Positions 35,023 through 47,392 of a stretch of DNA of 64,000 bases are shown here, piece by piece (within the stretch, counting starts at the first letter, position 1; each line of letters opens with the position of its first letter). Source of the DNA: Hypoxylon rubiginosum. Lineage: Eukaryota > Ascomycota > Sordariomycetes > Xylariales > Hypoxylaceae. The notes beneath the pieces were generated by a model. It saw nothing but the letters and a program-made list of their open reading frames with translations, made no database searches and was not told the DNA's origin. Location of the stretch: contig CADCXA010000039.1 of assembly GCA_902806565.1 (NCBI GenBank), positions 62,001-126,000 on the forward strand, in the 5' to 3' direction. The position numbers and the translations under genes were made by a program.

Positions 35023-36270
35023 CTATCCTATATGGGGAACGAAGCCAGTCCAGTCAACCTCTTCGTAACAAGCTACCGGTGCAGCTCTTAGATACAGAAA
35101 TCCCTCGAAAAGCAAGTAGAAACGCGCAATTGCGTAGAGGACCATAGAAATGAACGTGATATTGACATATGCAAAGCCTTCTTTGAACCGCCCGCAGTAT
35201 GATCGTAGTATAGTCCAGATGATGCTAAGCAACGGTACAGCAAACATCACGATGCAGGATACTCTCCATATAGCTCGTTCTAGTTGACTGGGAAAGTAGA
35301 GATTCCACGCAAGGCAATGCAGTCCTGCGAAGACAAGTGAACTTAGTATTACGGGATACGTAGACAGACCCAGATTCACTCCGCCAGTAGCAGAGAAGTC
35401 ATTGGGAATCCTTCGAAGTCCAGCGATATCGATGACGCTCCCGTGGTCTCCATACTTGTATTCTTTCCAGTACGGTGTTCTAGGCATGCTCGATTTGTGA
35501 AGACAAACGACACGGTCGAATGCCGCTTGATTGGTGGTGAAGACTATGGGCATATCAATATCCACCGGTTTGTTCCACCAAAGCATGTATATGACGAGTG
35601 CGTAGACCGCAAATACAGCTGTCGAAACCTCGAGTGTTGTCACGGGAATACCCATCCCCAGCCTGCCCGCGCACTGCAGTCCGAAGTAGAGCGTCTGACA
35701 GCAAGCAACCAGCTTTACGAACCAGTCACCCTTACTCCTCTCATCCACCATTTTGTGAGTCAGGCAGTGCTGTGGGAGGGACCCCTCTTGAATCAGCCTT
35801 CGCATGGTATCCGTCTCGACGCATATAAAAGGGTCGGTCGTGTTATCGCGATCGGGCTCGCCGCGCAGCCAAACCCCTCCCATGCGTACGAAAGCACAAA
35901 GCTTACGATCCCAGTTGTCGAAGTCGTACTTCCGCATAGTCGCAGCGTCGTGTCGCGCGTCCCACCAATTCACAAAGGCCATCCCGATCACTAGCTCGGG
36001 AAAGGTGGCCGCGATGCAAGTCCACTTCAACTTGCGCCAGAATTTGGTGTACTCGGTGTCTTCGGGTGCCGGGACATTCAAATGCAGCGATGCCCAGAGG
36101 CAGGTGAAGAGAGTGAAGAGGCACGTCCAGATGAGGTCGAGCGTTCCGCGAAATTCGGGGCTGCCAACCCATCCTACACTTTGCATGGGGTCTGCTATCT
36201 GGTATCCGACCTCTTCGGAGATTTGATTCAAGAACTTGGTCGAATTTCTCGGGCTATAAAGGGACGGCAT
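35023..36270 (-). CDS. Fungal multi-pass integral membrane protein
   Basis: A single-exon frame of 415 residues from the ATG at 36270; a frame extension upstream to 36378 has no better start. Near the N-terminus it carries GTLDLIWTCLFTLFTCLWAS followed by LHLNVP, a motif I associate with a fungal family of uncharacterised membrane proteins often present in many copies. There are about seven hydrophobic segments: near 45, 85, 210, 235, and three in the C-terminal 130 residues. A conserved-looking soluble loop with DRKLCAFVRMGGVWLRG lies at about 115-135. No enzyme motif was recognised. The frame is intact. Confidence 0.75.
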   Translation of the reverse strand: MPSLYSPRNSTKFLNQISEEVGYQIADPMQSVGWVGSPEFRGTLDLIWTCLFTLFTCLWASLHLNVPAPEDTEYTKFWRKLKWTCIAATFPELVIGMAFVNWWDARHDAATMRKYDFDNWDRKLCAFVRMGGVWLRGEPDRDNTTDPFICVETDTMRRLIQEGSLPQHCLTHKMVDERSKGDWFVKLVACCQTLYFGLQCAGRLGMGIPVTTLEVSTAVFAVYALVIYMLWWNKPVDIDMPIVFTTNQAAFDRVVCLHKSSMPRTPYWKEYKYGDHGSVIDIAGLRRIPNDFSATGGVNLGLSTYPVILSSLVFAGLHCLAWNLYFPSQLERAIWRVSCIVMFAVPLLSIIWTILRSYCGRFKEGFAYVNITFISMVLYAIARFYLLFEGFLYLRAAPVACYEEVDWTGFVPHIG

Positions 36271-39200
36271 CGTTTGACATGGCCTTTTTTCGAGACGTGT
36301 TCTTCTGTAGAGGTAGTTGTGTCGGGAAATACAACCGACGGATAGGGGGGATACTATAGAGCAAGTGTCTGTCAGCATAGCAACTACCTACATACCTACT
36401 TGGTACACATGCAAAAAATTCTATGCCCGGAGTTTGTCAAAGCGTAAGAATTATATTTATCAAGACACTCAGACATATTTCCCAGTACGACATGAATCTC
36501 ACCGCTCCAGCCAAGGAGATCAGCTCGGCTGACTTGGGTTGCATTCGCTGTAACAGATATAAATAAGGCTCGCTGCCATTGGGCATCTTTGACGTATGTA
36601 CCCTAATGCAAGGAACGCATGCGATGAACCAACCGCATTTACATTGCAACGTATCGAAGTACGCTTTGTGAGAAAATCTATTGATCAGCCATGAGCCGTT
36701 GGATGGCGTTTTTTTTCTCTTTCGATGCCAACCTCCCCAGACATGTGTTTCGTACCGGCCTAATCCACGGTAAAGGTATTGATACAGAGAAAATGGAAGA
36801 AGCTGCCTTAGGAGCAGGGAGGTAAACTTAGTATAACGAGACGCCCTCTGCGTATGAAGTGAGAATAAAATATTTCTTTGAATAAGAGGAGCTGCAAATG
36901 TCTGAGAAATATCTACCGAGCAGTAGGGTTTGGTGCATCTGAATCTGAATCAATACTAAATAGGGTCCAAGCCACTCTACAAGGTACCTCTTGGGTACAA
37001 AGGACAACTGAGGGCCCTCTCGCTGTCTTCTGGTTGGTAGCCTTCCCGGGCCGAGGAGGTAGTGTACCGTTATCCCTAATCGTCGTGTTCGGAACCTATC
37101 GGGACCAGTGAGGCTCTTTCTATCTCGAGAACTTTAACATTATTTCTACAAAATCAAGCTTTAAATTTTATTTACACGGGTGTTATAATTACCATTTTAT
37201 ACGATTCCTCATGATCTCAGTAGCCTAGGTTAGTAGCCTTCTAACCGCCTTATACTACCAATGTTCACGGGATTTAGAAGTAGCAAAAGGAGAAGAATTT
37301 TAGCCGAGACGGCATTCCAGCCCCGCTGATATACCTAATGCAACCGTCTAAGTAAGTATAGATACCTTACAAGTTCTACATATGGGAAGTTGGGGGCCAT
37401 AGTTGGGCAGCTTCTCCAAGGAGACGCACTATTCACATGTTCACACTCCATTGCCCACTACGCTATTACGAGTGGAAGAGAGATGACTGTGGAAACTCTT
37501 AACTACCTTGTCAGATACTAGCAGGATCAAGATAAAGCAGGAAACTTTTCAACCACTCTCGGTGTCTCGACTCTTTTAGGTGGCATACATGATGTCGTGC
37601 GACAGCCCGAGTAATCAGGGGTAATTTTGATCAACACAAATATTGGCCAAGAATGAATCAGTGGCTGACAGCGCATCGACTAATGACATACACACATCCT
37701 CAGTATAGTATTTGCTTCGACGCTTTGAGGCTGATGTCGAACCATCTAGAAATAGAGAAGGAGACCGCAGCTCAAGCTCCAAGTAAGGTCAATATGCCTT
37801 AGGATATGCGTTAGGTACTTTGATGCCGACAAACCCAGCCTTCCACCAAGCCAGCCCTATCAATATTTTTTGGAGTAGCCCACGACAAACCTGCAGACCG
37901 TAGTCGGACATGAGATCAAGTAAGTATTGTATAGGAAGGGGTTATGCGATTGAGTGATTCCGTACTTCAAATCTACCCCTAGCCAGCAGAATACCTTCGA
38001 AAGGAAAAAATCCACGTCCTTCGGCCGCCATCGAGATGAACGGGCTTTCTGAGGAAAACCGCAACCTATAATATTACGGTATGTCCCCCCCTATACTTCC
38101 ATAAGCCCGAATCACCCCAGGGAGGACGCCTCGATTTTAGTTGAGCGAGCGCTCCGGCGTTTCATGTGGTAGTGATGCGATTCCACTGCTGAACTCGCCC
38201 GACTAAGGCGGATGAGTTCTACTTATGACATCTCAGAAAGCGGCCATGAAGCTGCATCATCCAGAAAGGTTTCTTTACACCACAGGGTACTACTTGTATA
38301 CGATCATACCGACGAGTCGAACTACTAGAGAACTAGAGTCTAGAAGTGCAATCCTTCATCTGCATACAAAATTACAGCATGGTACTCGTCATTTCCGTTT
38401 TGCCTTTAATTCATCGACAATTCGCGCAGTCGAACGGTTTCCCCCTATTATATCATAGGCTGTTGCGCTAAGCAGTCCCATGGGCACTTAGGTTTAGTCA
38501 ATCACTCTCTCATAGGTACGTAGCGAACATGCTAGACATGTGAATGCATGCCTAGGGATGAATCTCACAGGTCCAGAAGCTTCGAAGCCCCCCCAATCTC
38601 GATCCTTTGGTCTCTGACTTCCAAAGAGCTATATGCCGCCCGACCTGCGCGCATGATAATAGCATGTATGAACCTCGAAAAGGAAGGGGATGTATTGGGT
38701 GGCAGTCAAGGGCAAGGCTATCACGGATCCATAGATCAAGTTACCCCTTGTTCTAGTTCGCAACAAGGCAACCTTCAGCTTGGCATGCATTCCTGACTGG
38801 TTAGCTAAGATGACGAGCCCATTGCGAACGGTAAGTTTGTCTAAATCTAACAACAGAATCCTCGTCCCAACAAGCCGTTCCAATAGTATACTCTTTACAT
38901 TGAACTATGTCCCTGGCCGGTCCTACATTGCTCTGTCAGAACTCATCACGGTGGGATTATCGAGCCAGAAATCCCTAGCTGCAGAGAACAAGTCAATTAT
39001 GATCCCCGGGAATTTGTCCATCGGCAGTGTTGGTAGCCCGTGGTGGACGGCACATTGAACATTTCCCGCGATGAAGAACGGAAATGATTCGCTCTCCTTT
39101 TTTTCATTTTTTTTTTCAGAGTCGCAAGATCGATCGTGTGATATGTGACTTGTGATATATCGCCCGCAGGTTTGATATTTCCTTGGACAATGACTTGTCT

Positions 39201-40584
39201 TGAACAAGCATAGGTCGAGGATTATCCGTCATGATATCGTAAAGCTAAAGGAGATTACCCAAACATTAGGTGACGAAGACTAGCAGTCTCTCGCTAACAC
39301 ACCACGCAGCACGACGCGTATAAGTACAGTCCATGAGAAGCATACTATAGTGTTTACTCGGGTTCTGAAAGCAGATCTTCGACATTCTAAATTAAGACGA
39401 ACCACCGAGCAAAAAGCATATACCTTGGGTATCCAATAACGAAGTAAGTCCAGCAGAGTGCCTCGACAGCCTATGCTAATCAACTTGGTGCAAGTAGAAA
39501 ATCACGCAGGCATAGACAGGCTCGTAAAGAATACCAAGATGACTATCACAAATGATGGAAGACGGCAGCACACCACCGATGACGCTGCCCAACCCAATAC
39601 GTAAGCTCGAGAGTCGCAGAGGAATAAAATAGGTATGTGCAAAGCTAATAGACATAACTCGAATATAGGCCAGCTCAGGAATCCATCAGCCCCGTAACCT
39701 TTCCAATGTCTTTGCACAATGGAAACGGCGAACAAACCCACGATACCCATTCCCGTCTTAGTCCTTCCACGGCATACGACCCATCCCCAAGCCAGCAAGT
39801 TACGAGTCACCGTAACCATACAACCCTAGGGGGTCTCGAGCATCACACCACCACGCATCTCGACCACGTACCTTCACACCGAACCGAGAGTCCAAGGCTA
39901 GATGGGTCAACCTACCACAGCCTAGGACAGTACGCGGCTCAGCAGCAGACTCTCGAGAATTATACCCTCGACGTCTGGCGGGCGCAGTCCCCAAAGGAAG
40001 GGTCCGTTCCTTTTCCCGTGGTACCTAAGCAACTCCACGGCGCGAGCGATTGGGGATGTCGTGTAGCAGATGGGAATAAATACGACTGCGGGAGCGATAC
40101 GGGGGCTACGTGGGGTGGAAGTGTTGATCAAGGTCATTAGCAGGGCGGTATGCAGTGCTGACTATACATACCTACCTAGGGAGGCATCCATACTGTCATT
40201 TATTGGAAGAATCCTTTGAGTATATTTCATGTTTCTATAATAGCTACTCCGCACCCTACAGAATTCCTAACTATCAAAGTACATTTCAACATCAATTTGA
40301 TTGACAATTACCTACAGAACGATACCTATTCGATCTTAGAAAATTATCCTATCAGGGTCTTAGCCCTTGGCTACCCGAGTGGTACCGTAATCCTATTGAG
40401 AGATATGGCAGACCAGTAGGAGGTTCGTAGTTCTTTGCGCAACAATACGGATGCTGCCCCTATCATATGATTGGCGTCGTGACACACCCGAGTTCAGGTA
40501 TAAAAGCCGCGCATATTGAACAGATACAAATTATTATTACGCTAGTCTACTACTTATACAGTCTATATGTTCTAATTAGTAGTT
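36271..40584. other. Gene-poor 4.3-kb AT-rich region
   Basis: No gene is supported. Open frames are short and closely spaced by stops. Two regions look faintly coding: the minus strand near 38900-39100, where a hydrophobic/acidic frame of about 45 codons is bounded by stops, and 39500-40140, where a 144-codon His/Ser-rich plus-strand frame (39706-40140) overlaps a minus-strand frame with hydrophobic segments (39502-39819). Both may be decayed gene remnants. A long T-run lies at 39100-39116. Confidence 0.4.
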
Positions 40585-42442
40585 TTAGACCACTACGTGT
40601 TCTTCTTCGTGAAGGGAATCCGCTGTGACGTTTTCGGGCATCTTGCTGCCGTCCCAGTGGGCCGACTTGATGGGGTTGACGTGGAGTAGATACATAGTAT
40701 CGATCTCCTCCAGACTACGGTCCTTAGTCTCGATTACGAAGAAGTAGACGATGGCGACCAAGGCTCCGCAGCAGCCTGCGAACACTAATCCGTAAAAGTA
40801 GTCGATGGCGTCGGTGATGAATCGAGTGAAGAACGAGATCATGCTGTCGCGTCTGTTAGCATGTTCAAACACAATGAGCAGGCCGATATAAGGTACTCAC
40901 AAGTTCCAGAACCAATTAGAGGCGGTAGCCAAAGCCATACATGGGGCCCTGTATCGAGCAGGGTAGAGTTCGGCGACAACAGCCCAAACGAGCGGCCCCC
41001 AGGTGGTGGCAAATGCAGCGATTGCAAGACAAGAGAACACAATCAGGACCGAGCCTGCTGCGGGGGTGTTCAGGGGGTTGACCGAGTCCAAAGCGTAGTG
41101 ACCGACGAAGGCGTAAATACTGTTACGAAGCGAATTAGCCATAGAAAAACCACGAAGGAACGGCGATTCGAGCAACTTACAAGAAGCACACCATCATCCA
41201 AAAGGCACCGGCCATGAGAGCCTTTCTGCGACCAACCTTCTGCACAATGTACAAGGCGGCAATGGTGCAGACAACGTTGACCGTACCGAGAATGATCTGC
41301 GTAACGTAGCTGTTACTGAGACCAGTAGACTTGAAAACGGTCGTGCCCTATATATTGTAAATTATTAGCATTAACAAAATTATAAGGAAAGTAACCTTTA
41401 CTATCAGCGAAACTTACGAAATAAAAAAAGAAGTTAGCACCGCTTAGCTGTTGCCCTGCTTGAAGACTAATACCCAACAGTGTTCTATATAACATCCTTG
41501 GGCCGGTAAAGATCTCAAGCCACTGCGCCTTGCCGCTGGCCTTCTCTTCGTCTAGCTTAACCCGGATCTCGGTGATCTGGTCGTGGACGCTACGATGCTG
41601 GGGATCGACACCGGCCAGTCGCGCGATCGTGTTCCGCGCCTCGTCTTCTCGGCCCACGCGGTAGGCGTGTCGCGGGCTCTCGGGGAGGACGAGAATGCCG
41701 ACGCCGAGAATCAGGGACCAGAGGAAGCCGAGGCCGTTGGGGATGCGCCACGAGGCGGTCGAGGTCATGTTCGAAGTGCCAAAGTCGACCATGTAACTGG
41801 TCCAGATGCCGAGGGTGACGAAGAGCTGGTACAGGGACACGAGCAGACTGCGGAGGATGGCCGGGCTGCTCTCGGACTGGTACATGGGGACCACGACGGA
41901 CAGCGCGCCGATGGAGCAGCCGGTGACCAGGCGACCGACGGCGAACTGCACCCAGGAGGTCTGCGACGAGATCTCTATAACGTTTCCGAGGCAGGCCCAG
42001 AAAGCGGAAAGCGATATGGTGAGACGGCGACCGAGTCTATCGGCGAGCTGTCCGGCTACGAGAGCGCCGATCAGGCACCCGACGGGGAGGAGACCGACGA
42101 TGGTGCCTTGTCTCGCGGCATCGAATTCATATGCGCCGTCGGCATTCCGCACGCCGAAACGTTGGGCGAAGTCTATCATATTAAAGAAACCAGATATCTG
42201 ACCGCTTCATGGAGTTAGATCTTGAGATATGGCTGATGGTTTCGAGTAAGCTTGGTTGATACATACCTGACATATCCGAACATGAAGCCGCCTATACTGG
42301 CGACCATACCCAGAAAACATGCTATAAAGGTAATTCTTTGCTGCTGTACCGGTGGAGGAGGCTGAGAAGATTGTTCTGGCTTGGTAGTAGCACCGCCATG
42401 TAGTGTTTCCACCTGATCGTTGTGGTGTTTGAGGAAAGCCAT
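40585..42442 (-). CDS. MFS sugar transporter (hexose transporter type)
   Basis: Five exons: 42442-42267, 42204-41418, 41347-41181, 41119-40901 and 40843-40585, giving 535 residues. It shows the sugar-porter signatures: GQISGF in helix 1, ADRLGRR after helix 2, GRLVTGCSIG in helix 4, PESPRHAYRVGR after helix 6, QQLSGANFFFY in helix 7, and ETKDRSLEEID after helix 12. Twelve transmembrane helices are expected, with Gln-rich cytosolic N-terminus. It should move monosaccharides across the plasma membrane by proton symport or facilitated diffusion; the substrate cannot be read from sequence. It lies beside the putative terpenoid locus but is a common family, so co-function is uncertain. Confidence 0.9.
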
Positions 42443-43884
42443 AACGTTCTCCTTTCTTTTTCTTCCCCTATCGATGAGGATATTGATGAAGTGTATGTGG
42501 ATGACAAGATAGATACAAGCTGGTGATGAGCTTGGTTCATGTATTGTATGTATTGTAGATTGTAGGTACTATGCAAGAAATACTTTGGCCATACCCATGG
42601 CGTACGGACCTTTTTAAAACCTTAGCAGTCTAAACGAAAACTCATTTTTTTCCTTCTTCCTCTTCCCCCCTCCTAAACTGCGTCATCATCAATCACCTCA
42701 CCCCACAGGCCTCGTGACGGCGTGTCGCGCGAGGATATTGGCAAGGACCTTGGTAAAAAAAAACTCTTAGCAGTTTAGGTCGGTCGTCAATGTCGATCGG
42801 GGCCGCCGATGGTACCATACGCCGCCCACTTATATGGGGCCATCACGAACATTTATGCAGTTTGCTCCGCCGCGGTTGATCCCGATGCTTAGGTACAAGG
42901 TAGAGCCGCCACCCGGTCAATCCGGAACAACATTGACGTTAGTTTTAATGTTTTTAAAGGGCGCCCGGCTCCGTCTACCAACCTGATTAATACCAAGTGA
43001 GTCGGAAGATCGTATGAACATACTGCTAGAGTAACACTGCATGGACCCGTATAGAAAATCAATTCACGTCTTGTTATGTCGAAAATATCAAATCGAACAG
43101 CTGCAGGTTAGATTTTGCATAGCAAAATTTCATAGTCTCGTCATCATCAGACCCAGAGACCCAGAGATTACCTAGAACAACTCCTATCGCACCTCAACAC
43201 TGCAATTTGCAGATACATACGGAGATACGAGTGTAACGAGACTGCGTCATTGGACGATACACCTAGACGGTCCATTTAGGCTGGCCGAGCAAGTACCGAG
43301 TCGGTCCTGTTGTGGAGTCAAAGCGGCTCTGCTCTGGGTCCCGAGGACAGGAGAACCTCTTCTATCGCCGAGATGAAGAGAGTGAAAAAATTACAATCCA
43401 AGATTTTACTCCTTTTTTTTTGACAAGCGACCGGATTGAAACGGCGGCGACGTAGCGTGTCTTTAGTTGGGTCGAGAAGCTGCGGCAAATTTTCTAGTTC
43501 GTCGCCATATTTCCTCTCGCGGAAGACTTGTTACGGTAGACTGGCTGACTGGGCTGACTGGTAGAGTAGCACGGCATAAGACCCATTCTTCTCTGTTTTC
43601 GATCCTCTTTTTTTCTTTTAGGTCGATGTCTGAGTCGAGTCGGTCAGGGGCAACTTTCCATCTACTTCTGTCAACTTAGATGTACTAAGATAGCCTACAC
43701 AGATGGTGCGGCGCACTAGTAAGTGAGCTGGTGAGAAGCACAAATATCAAATCTCTCGCCCCCGGCCTGGATGCGAGAATCTGATACTCGGATAGATGGG
43801 AAACGACACCGCCATGTTATCTTGGTTATCTTATTGATCGCTCGGCGTAGGTCATATATACGTACCATCTCCCATAAAAGACGA
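42443..43884. other. Intergenic region between sugar transporter and NmrA-like gene
   Basis: A 1.4-kb spacer with the transporter promoter. Low-complexity tracts (A-run near 42755, T-run near 43410) are present. No supported gene. Confidence 0.5.
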
Positions 43885-44804
43885 TCACAGCATTCCTAAG
43901 GATCCGAGAGCATCTGCGATAACTTCGTCCAATGTGTGTTTCGACAGTCCAAGATTTTCGTTCAAGATCTCACCGGGCTCCTTTTCTAGGTGGCCTCCGA
44001 ATCTTCCCGTCGTGAAGCCGGTTTCTATGAGCGCAAAAGTAGCAAGCGTATCGCCTCCGCGAACTGCTTCCTGTTTCTCTCGAATGAAAGCCTCGCTGTT
44101 GATGGTCTCCGTCGCGTACTTGACTCCGTATATCTTCTCGATAGCCGCGAGCAATTGTTTCTGGGTAATAGCGAAGTCGCTGAGGAAGACGGTCATGTTC
44201 TTCGTCTCCTCTGGCTTCTTCAATGCCCTGACGAGACCCGCCGCCGTATTCTCCTCGGTGGTGCAGGAAAAATAACCGTCTCCGTCGTCCCAGAAGATGA
44301 ATTTCCTTTCTCGCACGTGCATCCCCACGAAGTCGTGCGCCATGCCCCATTTGAGCCATATCCCGCAAGCGATGCTCATCCACTCGATGGCCCCGGTGGC
44401 CGCCTTCGCTCGGAGGTACTCCTGAACCTTGTACTTTTCGTGGAAGACAGCGTCGAGGGTCCGAACTTCCGGTCTCGCATTGTCGAGGCCATACTCGCTA
44501 GGAACGTACCGCCGCACGCCCGCAGCTATAGCCGCATCGACCATCCGGAACTGGTCGGCGACGGACAGAGTAGTCATGCAGTTGACCACAACGTCCTGCC
44601 CCTGAAACGCAGCTATAAGGTCGTCGGTCGGATAGGAGTCCGGGATGGAAATAACCTTGAGGTATGCCGGCGCCCCTGAAACTTGGACGATGCACGCTGT
44701 AAGATGGTCAATGTGAAGCTCGGTTCTTTCTGAAATTCGTCCAGAATAACGGTCCCGATCGAACCGCTAGCACCGATAAGGAGGATGTTTCGGGAGTCCA
44801 CCAT
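43885..44804 (-). pseudogene. NmrA-type/isoflavone-reductase-like NAD(P) reductase with a frameshift
   Basis: A start at 44804 opens a Rossmann fold with ILLIGASGSIGTVILDEF (dinucleotide-binding GxxGxxG). About 40 codons later, near 44674-44687, the frame is lost and the protein continues in another frame with LKVISIPDSYPTDDLIAAF through to the stop at 43885. The two frames together have the layout of an intact NmrA/PCBER-family protein of about 305 residues, which in fungi includes redox sensors and secondary-metabolism reductases. No intron with plausible length and GT donor bridges the change, so one base appears missing. Either the gene is inactive or the base was lost in sequencing. It lies next to the terpene cyclase-like gene. 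Confidence 0.75.
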
Positions 44805-45092
44805 TAGTGAAGGGCGTCCTTGGATGACTGTGTTTATACATGTGGAATATCTTAGTTCAGTTCAGTCTAAGCAGATTGGAAACCGACTGGTGAGGTTTTT
44901 CTATAGCTGGGTCGCTGTCCTATTACACAATAAAGAACCATTCCAAAACACAACTTTCCAACTAAACCAACTATTCTCTAAAGCTAATCAACTCTACCGC
45001 CGTCTTTAAATAGCGCTGGTACAGCAAGTCTAGCGAGGAGAGCTCCAGAATTTACGCCTCTGCTTCACATCAATCACCTTGATAGTTCCATT

Positions 45093-46802
45093 CTAACTGC
45101 TCGGCACATTAGGGACATTTGATACGGGGAAATCTCTTGAAGAAAGTGCCGCAACCGCCATCGCTGTGGTGACTCCACGATTGCCAATCTTCACCTTCGT
45201 AGACCCGTACTGATACATCCAGCCACCTTCCCAACCCCCGTCTTCACACTGCAAGTCTAGCAAAGCGCGGCGATCGTCCTCGCATGCAATTCCCATCTGG
45301 GCGCAAGTGACGACGCGCATTGCCAAACCCAATGCGCTACCGCCCAGCCCGACCCGCTCGCGCACCCGCGACTTCAGCAGCGGACCTAGCGTCGACTGCA
45401 GATGAGCATCTCTTGCCGAGCGAAGCAGGCGTCCGATGAACCCCAGGCAGCAGTCGGGGCAGGGGTAGTACCGAGTCCCCTTCAAGTAGGACCGGTCCAG
45501 GAGCATGGAGCGGACGAGTTGGAGGGTACGCTCGAACTCGTGCCCGCGATTGTAAAAGTAGAAGGTCGCTAGGATGTTCGCGCTGACAATTGGATCGACC
45601 CGATGTCTATCGCTGTCGTAGTATGTCTGTTGCGCGGCTTAGCGAACGGGTCTCGCTCGGTCACCTGGTGACTTGACTTACCTGGAATGTACCGTCATCG
45701 TTGACGTATTTTACCATACTGTCAAGGACGGGCAAGGCAATCCGGTTTATTGACGGCCGAAGGGCCATAAGGGCGAGGGATGTGGTGTCAAGATCATCTG
45801 GGAAGATACCTCCAGGTACGAGTGCTGCTTCGCCTAGTAGTACATCTACGTCAGTCCCCTGATTTCGCAACAAGGGCCGAAGCGAGAGGGAATTCTCACC
45901 AGCGAAGAAATTCCAAGTCTTTTTAGATCCCCAACTAAGATCGACGAGGGTCCTGACGGTATCGTGTTAGGCATGCTGATTTCGTGTGGCATCAATTTGA
46001 ACGGCATGACTTACTGGTCCTTCAATGAATCTACAATGAGCAGCTTCGCAAAATTGTCCGCAAACGCAACTCCCCCGTCCGTGACCGAGTCGCACTGGCT
46101 CGCATTCTGGAACAGATATCTCCAGCCCCTGCCGACCGGGCTGTCAAACATCTCGCGCAACGTGTGGACGGTCGACTCGCCAAAAACCATCCCGCGAATG
46201 CCCAATTCTCGTGCTGCAAGTACATTCTCTTCTTTATCGTCAACGAAGACAACTTGGCTGCCAGCTAGACCAATGTCATCCAGGACGTGGCGGTAGAACG
46301 CCATCTCTGGCTTCCGCATGCCTGCCCCTGCCGAGGTGAACACCCGATCAAAGAGCGACCAGTCCGTCTTGGTTGTCAGTTCCTCGAAGTCCTCTTTGCC
46401 GATATTCGACATTGCGTACACTTCGATTGCAGGGTCTTTCTTCAATTCGCCAAGGAACGATACGATAGCATGGTCAGGTCGTAAGGACTCGCGTGCCTGA
46501 GCAAATGCCTCGGCGATCTCCGACGCCGGGAGGGCGAACTGTTGAGCACTCAGCTCATAACAGGCATCCCGAGTGATCTCGCCACGCTCGTAGCTATGCC
46601 AGATAGGCGTTGACAGGATTCCTCTCAATTTCCGTGCTGGGATGGCCGTTGTCGTGTTCGCGGACCACGCAAAGAGGACATCGCCAAGGTCAAAGATAAT
46701 ACCCCGAGGAGGTCCTTGGTAGCAACCTGTTTCCCCTTCATGGACCTCACGTACAGCGACAGAGCCGTTAGTATTCTCCCCTGGGTACTGGTTACGAGCC
46801 AT
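45093..46802 (-). CDS. HAD-like drimane-type sesquiterpene cyclase (AstC family) with DxDTT motif
   Basis: Four exons: 46802-46015, 45952-45900, 45833-45682 and 45626-45093, giving 508 residues. Residues about 30-245 are a haloacid-dehalogenase fold: IIFDLGDVLFAW (motif I), a SNIGKEDFE motif II, RKPEMAFYRHVL (motif III) and VFVDDKEENV (motif IV). The C-terminal half has PDDLDTTSLALMAL, a DxDTT class II cyclase motif, and QCEDGGWEGGW, resembling a QW repeat. HAD plus DxDTT is the layout of Aspergillus AstC-type drimane synthases, which protonate farnesyl diphosphate and cyclise it to a drimanyl skeleton. The product here is inferred. The start at 46802 is the first ATG. Neighbours are two P450s, an SDR and a reductase. 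Confidence 0.8.
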
Positions 46803-47392
46803 ATTTTTGACGTAGTAGGTTACGACGACTTGTTTCTTCACGAAAGTTATCTGGGTCAGGGGGCAGCTAACGACAAGCAAGACCGTGGGAAGTGTTGGCA
46901 CGAAAGGTCACGTTTGAGGACGCAGCTTTTATAAGGAAAAGAAGCCTAGTGCGATTTCTTCCATTATTAGCTCTGGTCCTTATACCCTCTCTATCGGAGA
47001 ATACACCGGGGAAGAATCCAAGCACATTGGGTGAGCATTACCGCAGCCGTGACTCCAATCATGCCAAAAGAGCGGGAGGCGGATTTGGGCGTCTATCCAT
47101 CTCTCTCTCTCTCTTAGTGTATGGCAGCGTCATATCTTTGATTAGCTATGACATGCCCATTATCTTTGGTTAGCCGTGGCGTCCGGATGCAGCAACTATC
47201 TTACATCAGTCTTGATCCTTCATGATAGCAAGAGGTCACGCCAGATACTCATATACTCTGCATATACTCAAGTCCGTTAAGTCGGCCTCCGAACCTATCT
47301 TCACCAGCTCTTTCCCCTATCTTGCCGTAACCCCTTTCCTCCTACGTTCCTGTGAACCTCTTCCCCTGCCCCCTCAAATTAGATTAGACAAG
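46803..47392. other. Divergent spacer between terpene cyclase and P450 pseudogene
   Basis: A 590-base bidirectional promoter region. A CT repeat lies around 47100-47117. No TATA box is clear for either gene. Confidence 0.45.

Noticed and set aside
41583..42218. A 211-codon plus-strand frame in the sugar transporter
   Set aside because: Antisense to the strongly conserved MFS exon; very acidic, repetitive translation typical of a shadow.
46803..46901. An upstream extension of the cyclase reading frame
   Set aside because: The extension begins at GTG, not ATG; the first ATG is at 46802 and gives a normal N-terminus.
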